5,536 bases of DNA from Clostridiales bacterium (lineage in GTDB: Bacteria > Bacillota > Clostridia > Oscillospirales > Oscillospiraceae), in contig JAHZFC010000140.1 in the NCBI GenBank assembly GCA_019421525.1, positions 1 to 5,536 of the forward strand, read 5' to 3'. The notes under the pieces were generated by a model that ran no database searches, was not told the origin of the DNA, and saw only the letters and a program-made list of their open reading frames with translations. Of this stretch, positions 1 to 4,759 are shown in pieces. A program made the translations under genes and the position numbers. How positions within the stretch are numbered: the first letter of the stretch is position 1; every line of letters begins with the position of its first letter.

Positions 1-296
1 AGGACCTGGACGAGGACACCGTCATGATGGACGCGCTGGACTGCGGCGCGGCGGATTTCGAGCCGGAGGACGAGTGCTTTACCGTCTACACCGATCCGGA
101 CGCCTTTGCCGGTGTGCTCTCCGCCATGGAGGAGAAGGGGTACACCTTCCTGTCCGCCAAGGTGGAGATGGTGCCTCAGAACTATGTCAAGCTCACCGAT
201 GAGAAGGACATCCAGAACATGGAGAAGCTGATCGACATGATGGAGGACAACGACGACATCCAGAACGTCTACCACAACTGGGATCAGGATCAATAA
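1..296 (+). CDS. yebC: YebC/PmpR family protein, C-terminal part (5' truncated by window)
   Basis: The reading frame is open from base 3 to the TAA at 294-296 and gives about 97 residues of the C-terminal half; the N-terminal part lies outside the window. The sequence shows the typical family features: an acidic ALDCGAADFE segment, a ferredoxin-like stretch with a YTDPDAF turn, the MVPQNYVKL strand, and the near-invariant ending DNDDIQNVYHNWD. The family was long annotated as DNA-binding transcriptional regulators (PmpR represses a quorum-sensing regulator). More recent work links YebC-type proteins to the ribosome and to relief of stalling at proline-rich stretches, so a cytosolic translation-factor role is at least as likely. 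The next gene lies 147 bp downstream behind its own ribosome binding site, and no convincing GC-rich terminator separates the two. Family assignment is firm; exact role is not. Confidence 0.93.
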   Translation, partial: DLDEDTVMMDALDCGAADFEPEDECFTVYTDPDAFAGVLSAMEEKGYTFLSAKVEMVPQNYVKLTDEKDIQNMEKLIDMMEDNDDIQNVYHNWDQDQ

Positions 297-318
297 CACT
301 TGGTGATTTCGTGAAATT

Positions 319-396
319 TTGCCCAAAATTAGCCGGCAAATATTATCTGATATGCTGTGATGCATTTTGATCTATTGTGTGGTATATTTTTATTAG
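319..396 (+). promoter_or_regulatory. AT-rich region with candidate promoters for the thiolase
   Basis: The 297-443 gap is far more AT-rich than its surroundings and must hold the thiolase promoter, but no single match is decisive. Candidates are TTGCCC-N16-TATTAT (319-346), an extended -10 TGaTATGCT (348-356) without a clear -35, and TTGATC-N18-TATTAG (367-396). A short A/T-only inverted repeat, AATTTT-gccc-AAAATT (315-330), sits at the upstream edge; it is too weak to call a terminator. I see no classical Rex-type palindrome. Which candidate is used cannot be decided from sequence alone. Confidence 0.35.
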
Positions 397-430
397 ATTG
401 AACATGTACCTGTGCTGACAAAAAATTTTT

Positions 431-435
431 GGAGG
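431..435 (+). promoter_or_regulatory. Ribosome binding site deciding the thiolase start
   Basis: GGAGG ends 8 nt before the ATG at 444. An in-frame TTG at 429 would overlap this site and would add MEVYI before MSYPVV. The strong site and the family's usual N-terminus both favour 444. Confidence 0.85.
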
Positions 436-443
436 TATACATC

Positions 444-1628
444 ATGAGCTATCCTGTTGTTGTGGCCTATGGCCGTACACCCTGCTGCCGTGCCCGCAAG
501 GGCGGTCTGGCCGACGTCAACCCCATCGACTACGCCGCTGCCTGCCTGAAGGGCGTCATCGCCAAGGTGCCCTACATCGAGCAGCACCCCGAGGAGATCG
601 GCGATGTTGTCACCGGCTGCGCCATGGCCGTCAATGAGCTGAACCTGAACGCCAGCCGTCTGATCGTCAACCGTGCCCAGCTGCCTGACGAGGTGCCCGC
701 TCAGACCATCAACCGTTTCTGCTCCTCCGGTCTGCAGGCCATCTCCACCGTGGCCAATGCCATCGCTGTCGGCCAGTACAAGATCGGTATCGGCGGCGGC
801 GTGGAGTGCATGACCAAGTGCTTCTTCCCCTTCGACGTGGACGCCTACGGCAACAAGTGGATCGTCAAGAACTACATCGGCGGCTACATGACCATGGGCG
901 AGACCGCTGAGCGCGTGGCCGACCACTTCAACATCAGCCGTGAGGACATGGAGCAGATGGCTCTGGAGTCCCACACCAAGGCCGCTGCCGCCCGCAAGGC
1001 CGGCAAGCTGGCTCCCTCCATCATCCCCTATGTGAAGGAGGACGGCACTGTGGTCAGCGAGGACGACGGCATCCTGGCCGACGCTGACGGCAACCTGAAG
1101 ACCTCCCTGGAGAAGATGGCCGGCATGAAGCCCTGCTTCCGCGAGAACGGCAAGGTCACCGCTGCCACCTCCTCTCAGACCACCGACGCTGCCGCTTATG
1201 TCATCCTGATGGACTCCGACTACGCCAAGGAGCTGGGCATCAAGCCCATCGCCCGGCTCATCGAGTTCCAGGTCGCCGGCTGCGACGCCACTGAGATGGG
1301 TATGGGTCCCCGCTATGCCATCCCCAAGGCTCTGGAGCACTGCGGCATGACCATCGACCAGATGGACATCATCGAGCTCAACGAGGCCTTTGCTTCCCAG
1401 GCCCTGGCCTGCATCCGCACCACTCCCGGCGGCATCCCCTATGACAAGGTCAATCCCTATGGCGGCGCTATGGCCCTGGGCCACCCCATGGGCGCCACCG
1501 GCGCGTTCCTCACCTGCAAGGTGCTGGACTACCTCCAGGATCCCGAGACTGCCGGTACCTATGGCATGGTCACCATGTGCATCGGCGGCGGCATGGGCGC
1601 CTGCGGCATCTACGAGCTGTGCAAGTAA
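444..1628 (+). CDS. Thiolase family protein (acetyl-CoA C-acetyl/acyltransferase)
   Basis: This 394-residue protein has the usual length of a homotetrameric cytosolic thiolase. These enzymes condense two acetyl-CoA to acetoacetyl-CoA, or cleave 3-ketoacyl-CoA in the reverse direction. Visible catalytic elements are the nucleophilic cysteine in NRFCSSGLQA (C93), the NEAFA loop (N313-A317), the histidine of GHPMGATGA (H347) and the second cysteine of CIGGGMGACG (C379). The order matches the N- and C-terminal thiolase domains. The NRFCSSG and TSSQTTD segments resemble FadA-type more than classical Thl/PhbA enzymes, so chain-length preference is uncertain. The CoA-pocket segment near 240-252 reads TAATSSQTTDAAAY, with Ala where most thiolases have Gly (A241, A249). 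It stands alone between its own promoter region and terminator. Codon choice is strongly biased: Gly is essentially all GGC/GGT and Arg almost all CGT/CGC, unlike murD downstream. This suggests high expression, perhaps in butyrate or other acyl-CoA fermentation. The pathway is inferred; the family is secure. Confidence 0.95.
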   Translation: MSYPVVVAYGRTPCCRARKGGLADVNPIDYAAACLKGVIAKVPYIEQHPEEIGDVVTGCAMAVNELNLNASRLIVNRAQLPDEVPAQTINRFCSSGLQAISTVANAIAVGQYKIGIGGGVECMTKCFFPFDVDAYGNKWIVKNYIGGYMTMGETAERVADHFNISREDMEQMALESHTKAAAARKAGKLAPSIIPYVKEDGTVVSEDDGILADADGNLKTSLEKMAGMKPCFRENGKVTAATSSQTTDAAAYVILMDSDYAKELGIKPIARLIEFQVAGCDATEMGMGPRYAIPKALEHCGMTIDQMDIIELNEAFASQALACIRTTPGGIPYDKVNPYGGAMALGHPMGATGAFLTCKVLDYLQDPETAGTYGMVTMCIGGGMGACGIYELCK

Positions 1629-1650
1629 GCTCCTGAACAGAAAAATGAGA

Positions 1651-1681
1651 CCCGGGCAGACGGAAGTCTGCCCGGGTTTTT
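1651..1681 (+). terminator. Intrinsic terminator of the thiolase
   Basis: A perfect 11-bp GC-rich stem (CCCGGGCAGAC / GTCTGCCCGGG) with a GGAA loop is followed directly by five T. It begins 22 bp after the thiolase stop, so the thiolase transcript very probably ends here, ahead of the oppositely oriented rnpB. Confidence 0.95.
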
Positions 1682-1685
1682 CGTG

Positions 1686-1725
1686 AAAAAAGCCGGGAGC
1701 GGGACTTGAGCGCCCCGCTCCCGGC
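1686..1725 (-). terminator. rnpB: Intrinsic terminator of rnpB
   Basis: On the minus strand a perfect 12-bp stem (arms at 1725-1714 and 1703-1692, CCGGGAGCGG core) with a 10-nt loop is followed by six T (1691-1686). It lies 8 nt beyond the closing strand of RNase P helix P1, so it terminates rnpB and leaves a short tail for 3' trimming. Confidence 0.92.
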
Positions 1726-1733
1726 AGATATCG

Positions 1734-2198
1734 CGCAAGTAAGCCTGTAAGCCGGGTTCTGTCCTTTAAGACAGCCATCTATCTAGGCGCGCTGTTGCCA
1801 GCGCGCTCCAGCCACCTCCTAAACGCGGCCGGGCCGGCCTGTTGCGTTACCACGGTGTTGCTCCGGATAGAGTTTACAGCGATGAGCAGTTCCCAGTCAT
1901 CGGGCGGGCGCTTATCTCCGCCTTTCCACCCTTACCTCGTCGGCGCAAGCTCCATATCGCTTGTCCCGCCGCAAGCGGCAGGCCGCACTCATTTCGCTGC
2001 GCCTCCTCTCCCCACAAAAGCGTCCGCTTTTGCGGGGCCCCGTGAGGGGCCGGGGAGTAACAAGGCGGTATATCTCTGTTGCACTTTTCCTGAAGTCGCC
2101 TTCGGCGGGCGTTACCCGTTATCCTTGCCCTGTGGAGCCCGGACTTTCCTCATGGCGGGCCTTTCGCCCCTGCCACGCGGCTGTCCAGCTTACTTGCG
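1734..2198 (-). ncRNA. rnpB: RNase P RNA, bacterial class A
   Basis: This is the catalytic RNA that, with the protein RnpA, removes 5' leaders from precursor tRNAs. Read on the minus strand it has the hallmark GAGGAAAGUCCGGGCUCC block (2151-2134), GUGCAACAGAGA (2082-2071 region), GGUAAGGGUG (near 1937-1928), the UAAACUC...CCGGAGCAA core, UAGAUAGAUGGCUGUC and the closing AGAACCCGGCUUA block. Helices can be traced: P1 as 11 bp (2198-2188 with 1744-1734), P2 as GACAGCC/GGCUGUC (2185-2179 with 1776-1770), P3 around 2175-2153, and P18 as GCGCGCUG-gcaa-CAGCGCGC (about 1806-1787). A GGU at 1851-1849, in the P15-P17 region, could be the L15 triplet that pairs with tRNA CCA ends. A P14-like element and the P15-P17 layout support class A, as expected for Clostridia, rather than the class B of Bacilli. 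At about 465 nt it is longer than E. coli's 377, mainly because of an expansion at 1939-2063. The ends are placed by P1 and by the promoter spacing. Confidence 0.96.
1939..2063 (-). other. Expanded P8/P9 region inside the RNase P RNA
   Basis: Between the conserved CAACAGAGA...CCGCC and GAGGUAAGGGUG blocks there are 125 nt, where E. coli has about 23. The segment folds on paper into several self-contained stems. In the 5' half are GGCCCC-ucac-GGGGCC and a 10-bp CCGCAAAAGC-ggac-GCUUUUGUGG, which CUCC/GGAG could enclose. In the 3' half, an arm closed by GGCGCA/UGCGCC (2003-1998 with 1947-1942) encloses CCUGCCG-cuug-CGGCGGG. The conserved core on both sides is intact, so this looks like a peripheral extension that leaves the ribozyme functional. 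Confidence 0.75.
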
Positions 2199-2204
2199 AA
2201 AGTT

Positions 2205-2233
2205 ATTTTACTTGATGTTTCCTGGATTGTCAA
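2205..2233 (-). promoter_or_regulatory. rnpB: Sigma-A type promoter of rnpB
   Basis: On the minus strand a perfect -35 TTGACA (2233-2228), a 17-nt spacer and the -10 TAAAAT (2210-2205) lie just upstream of the RNA. Counting 7 nt beyond the -10 places the start at about 2198, the first base of helix P1, so the promoter and the RNA structure support each other. Confidence 0.9.
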
Positions 2234-2255
2234 ATCTATTTCTTTGGGGTATAAT
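2227..2255 (+). promoter_or_regulatory. Sigma-A type promoter of the murD operon
   Basis: TTGTCA (2227-2232), a 17-nt spacer and a perfect TATAAT (2250-2255) give a strong consensus promoter with a start expected near 2262. Its -35 box overlaps the -35 of the divergent rnpB promoter. Confidence 0.85.
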
Positions 2256-2261
2256 GATCCA

Positions 2262-2326
2262 AGTGGGGAAGCGCTGGCATCCTGGCCAAACGCTCCCCCT
2301 TTCAGTTGGACTAGGGGAGGCGTTTT
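2262..2326 (+). promoter_or_regulatory. murD 5' leader with competing hairpins and ribosome binding site
   Basis: The predicted 65-nt leader contains GGGGAAGCG (2265-2273), CGCTCCCC (2291-2298) and GGGGAGGCG (2314-2322). The middle element can pair with either flanking element, each time as 8 pairs with one bulge. The upstream pairing can add an inner TGGC/GCCA stem (2275-2278 with 2285-2288). The downstream pairing would bury the Shine-Dalgarno core GGAGG (2316-2320), which sits 6 nt before the ATG. No T tract follows the hairpin, so any control would act on translation rather than by termination. The pairings are directly visible; a regulatory role is inference. Confidence 0.45.
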
Positions 2327-3703
2327 ATGCGTTCTGCATTGGATGGATATTTAGAGCGCTTGAAGGGCAAGCGCGTGGCGGTGCTGGGTATCGGGGTGTC
2401 TAACCGCCCTCTGATCGATCTGCTCCGCCGTTCTGGCATCTCTGTCACCGCCTGCGATAAAAAAGAGCGGGACAGCTTTGACGGCCTGATCGAAGAGCTG
2501 GAGGCCAAGGGCGTGACCTGCCGCCTGGGCGAGGATTATCTGGACCATCTGGAGGAGATGGATGTGATCTTCCGCACCCCGGGGCTGCGCCCGGACCTGC
2601 CCCAGTTGGAGCGGGCCAAGGCATCGGGAGCGGAATTGACATCTGAGATGGAGGTGTTTTTTTCCGTCTGCCCCTGCCGCATCATCGCGGTCACCGGCTC
2701 GGATGGAAAGACCACTACCACCACCATCATCGCCGGTCTGCTGGGTGCGTCCGGCTATCGGACCTATGTGGGGGGCAATATCGGACGCCCCCTCCTCAGT
2801 CAGGCCGGGGAGATGCGCCCGGACGATATGGTAGTGCTGGAGCTTTCCTCCTTCCAGCTCATGACCATGGACCAGAGCCCCGATGTGGCGGTGGTCACCA
2901 ATCTGGCCCCCAATCACCTGGACGTACACAAGGATATGCAGGAGTATGTGGACGCCAAGCGGAACATCTTCCGCTACCAGTCCTCCGACAGCAAGCTGGT
3001 GCTCAACGCGGACAATGAGATCACTGCCTCCTTCGCAGATCAGGCCAGGGGAGAGGTCACCTTGTTCAGTCGGACAAAAACGCTGAAGAAAGGCGTCTGG
3101 CTCCGGGACGGCACCATCCTGTCTGATGGCCGTCCGGTGCTCCCGGTGAAGGATATCCTGATCCCCGGCGTGCATAACGTGGAGAACTATATGGCGGCTA
3201 TCGCCGCGGTGGATGGCCTGGTGTCTGACGAGACCATCCGCAGCTTTGCCAGGAGCTTTGCCGGGGTGCCACATCGGATCGAACTGGTGCGGGAGCTGAA
3301 CGGGGTGCGCTGGTACAATGACTCCATCGCCTCCAGCCCCAGCCGGACCATTGCGGGCCTGCGTTCCTTTGACCAGAAGGTGATCCTCATCGCCGGGGGC
3401 TATGACAAGCATATCCCCTATGACGCGCTTGGACCGGAGATCACCAGGGCGGTGAAAGTGCTGATCCTGGTGGGCGCCACCGCGCCCAAGATCAAGCAGG
3501 CGGTGCTTGACGCACCGGATTACCGTACAGGAGAGCCGGTGATCCTGGAGCGGGAGACGCTGGGGGAAGCGGTCAATACCGCTTATGACATGGCTAAGTC
3601 CGGTGATGTGGTGATCCTGTCTCCGGCCAGCGCCTCCTTTGACCAATTCAAGAACTTTGAAGAGCGTGGGAACGCCTTCAAACAGTTTGTCGATCAGCTA
3701 TGA
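2327..3703 (+). CDS. murD: UDP-N-acetylmuramoyl-L-alanine--D-glutamate ligase
   Basis: MurD is a cytosolic enzyme that uses ATP to add D-glutamate to UDP-MurNAc-L-alanine, the second amino acid step of peptidoglycan precursor synthesis. At 458 residues it has the normal length and three-domain order. The N-terminal Rossmann-like nucleotide-sugar domain has GIGVSNRPL near 21-29. The central ATPase domain has the P-loop TGSDGKTT (123-130, K128), ELSSFQL (172-178), NHLDVH (196-201) and AKRNIF, whose K211 fits the carbamylated lysine of Mur ligases. The GVHNVENYMAA segment (281-291) leads to the C-terminal domain with HRIE (317-320), NDSIASSP (331-338), GGYDKHIPY (357-365) and the D-Glu-binding LSPASASFDQF followed by EERGNAF. 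GSDGKT in place of the commoner GTNGKT is a variant I associate with clostridial MurD. The ATG at 2327 follows GGAGG by 6 nt. It heads an operon with two M42 peptidase genes, 15 nt apart from the first, and no other cell-wall gene lies in view. Confidence 0.96.
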   Translation: MRSALDGYLERLKGKRVAVLGIGVSNRPLIDLLRRSGISVTACDKKERDSFDGLIEELEAKGVTCRLGEDYLDHLEEMDVIFRTPGLRPDLPQLERAKASGAELTSEMEVFFSVCPCRIIAVTGSDGKTTTTTIIAGLLGASGYRTYVGGNIGRPLLSQAGEMRPDDMVVLELSSFQLMTMDQSPDVAVVTNLAPNHLDVHKDMQEYVDAKRNIFRYQSSDSKLVLNADNEITASFADQARGEVTLFSRTKTLKKGVWLRDGTILSDGRPVLPVKDILIPGVHNVENYMAAIAAVDGLVSDETIRSFARSFAGVPHRIELVRELNGVRWYNDSIASSPSRTIAGLRSFDQKVILIAGGYDKHIPYDALGPEITRAVKVLILVGATAPKIKQAVLDAPDYRTGEPVILERETLGEAVNTAYDMAKSGDVVILSPASASFDQFKNFEERGNAFKQFVDQL

Positions 3704-3704
3704 G

Positions 3705-3713
3705 AAAGTGGTG
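3705..3713 (+). promoter_or_regulatory. Degenerate ribosome binding site of the first M42 gene
   Basis: AAAGTGGTG, immediately after the murD stop, resembles the AAAGGAGGTG consensus with two bases missing and ends 5 nt before the ATG at 3719. It is weaker than the other sites here, so this gene may depend partly on translational coupling to murD. Confidence 0.55.
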
Positions 3714-3718
3714 ATAAC

Positions 3719-4759
3719 ATGGACATCAGACAGACTCTCCAGCGGCTTTGCTCTGTGGGCGCCCCCTCCGGGTTCGAGCGCCCGGCGGCCCTGGTCGCCA
3801 AGGAGCTTTTAGAGCCGCTGATGGATGAGGTCTGGATCGACCGCCTGGGCAATGTGATCGGTCTGCGGCGGTGCGGGCGTCCCAACGCGAAAAAATTGCT
3901 GTTGGACGCCCATCTGGATGAGATCGGGCTCATCGTCACCGGCATCAAAGACGGTTTTTTGAAATTTGCCACCATCGGCGGAGTGGACCCCAGGATGCTC
4001 CCGGACCGGGAATTGACCATCCTCACCGACCCACCCCTGTTCGGGGTAGTGGCCTGCCTTCCGCCCCATGTGCTCTCGGCGGCTGACCGGGAGAAGGCAC
4101 CTCCCATCGAGGACTTCTATGTGGACACCGGAATGGGCCAGGAGCAGGCGGAGCGCCTGATCCCCATCGGCACGCCCATGGTGTTCCGTTCCTCCTTCCT
4201 GGCGCTGGGGGACAGTCAGCTGTGCTCCAAGGCCATGGACGACCGCTCCTGCTTTGTGACGCTGTTGCGGGCGGCGGAGCTGCTGAAGGACGAGGAGCTG
4301 GACGTGGACCTCTACATCATGGGCAGCACCCGGGAGGAGATCAGCGGCGCAGGCGCCACCGTGGGCACCAAGACCATCGCCCCGGACTTCTGCGTGGCGG
4401 TGGACGTGACCCACGGTAAGACCCCGGACAGCCCCGCCGGCCGGGCCAGTGTCATCGGCGGCGGGCCTGCCGTGGGCATCGGTCCCAACATGACCCGGTG
4501 GATGACCCGCCGGATGCTGGACAAGGCGGACCAGCTGGGCATCTCCGTCCAGAAAGAGGTCATGGAGGGGCACACCGGCACCAATGGCTGGCATATGCAG
4601 ATCTGCAACGAGGGCATCGCCACCTCGGTGGTCTCTCTGCCCCTGAAATATATGCACACCCCCGTGGAGGTGCTGGAGACGGAGGACATCGAGCAGGTGG
4701 CCCGCCTGCTGGCCGCCTTTGCAAAGGACCTGGGAGAGGAGGGTGGACCCCAATGGTAA
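3719..4759 (+). CDS. M42 family metallopeptidase (first paralogue)
   Basis: This is a 346-residue dinuclear-metal aminopeptidase of family M42 (glutamyl aminopeptidase / FrvX / TET type). These are cytosolic enzymes that usually assemble into dodecameric cages and trim amino acids from short peptides. The expected metal and catalytic residues are present in order: DAHLDEIG (H65, D67), KAMDDRSC (D174), TREEISGAGA (E206 as likely base and E207 as ligand), VAVDVTHG (D229) and LKYMHTPVE (H313). The lid or PDZ-like domain inserted between the first two motifs spans roughly residues 75-160. A GTNG segment (287-290) stands where many relatives have GTD. It has no signal peptide or membrane segment. 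It starts 15 nt after murD and overlaps the next M42 gene by 7 bp, so the three are surely cotranscribed. The exact peptide specificity and metal cannot be read from the sequence. Confidence 0.94.
   Translation: MDIRQTLQRLCSVGAPSGFERPAALVAKELLEPLMDEVWIDRLGNVIGLRRCGRPNAKKLLLDAHLDEIGLIVTGIKDGFLKFATIGGVDPRMLPDRELTILTDPPLFGVVACLPPHVLSAADREKAPPIEDFYVDTGMGQEQAERLIPIGTPMVFRSSFLALGDSQLCSKAMDDRSCFVTLLRAAELLKDEELDVDLYIMGSTREEISGAGATVGTKTIAPDFCVAVDVTHGKTPDSPAGRASVIGGGPAVGIGPNMTRWMTRRMLDKADQLGISVQKEVMEGHTGTNGWHMQICNEGIATSVVSLPLKYMHTPVEVLETEDIEQVARLLAAFAKDLGEEGGPQW
4737..4743 (+). promoter_or_regulatory. Ribosome binding site of the second M42 gene
   Basis: AGGAGGG inside the end of the preceding gene ends 9 nt before the ATG at 4753. 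It fixes the overlapping start and suggests efficient independent initiation in addition to termination-reinitiation at the ATGGTAA overlap. Confidence 0.8.

Noticed and set aside
315..330. AATTTT-gccc-AAAATT inverted repeat as a yebC terminator
   Set aside because: The stem is six A/T pairs and is not followed by a T tract; too weak to call, though it could be an operator-like site.
429..443. TTG start extending the thiolase by five residues
   Set aside because: It overlaps the GGAGG ribosome binding site that correctly positions the ATG at 444.
393..1778. 461-codon open frame on the minus strand opposite the thiolase
   Set aside because: Its translation is low-complexity Gly/Ala/His/Asp/Val, as expected from the antisense of a strongly GC3-biased gene. 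It runs into rnpB and has no recognisable motif; the plus-strand thiolase explains the conservation.
1942..2003. Palindromic block in rnpB as an insertion sequence or MITE
   Set aside because: No target-site duplication or transposase-like terminal repeat is visible, and the block is compatible with a structured RNA arm. It is kept only as a hypothesis within the rnpB finding.
2265..2298. Leader hairpin as a transcription attenuator of murD
   Set aside because: The stem is followed by CTTTCAG rather than a T run, so intrinsic termination is unlikely.
1795..2403. 202-codon plus-strand open frame between thiolase and murD
   Set aside because: It lies almost wholly across the RNase P RNA gene in antisense and overlaps the start of murD; no protein family is recognisable.
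2351..3646. 431-codon open frame on the minus strand opposite murD
   Set aside because: It is the antisense shadow of murD, with no family features and no plausible ribosome binding site or neighbour on that strand.
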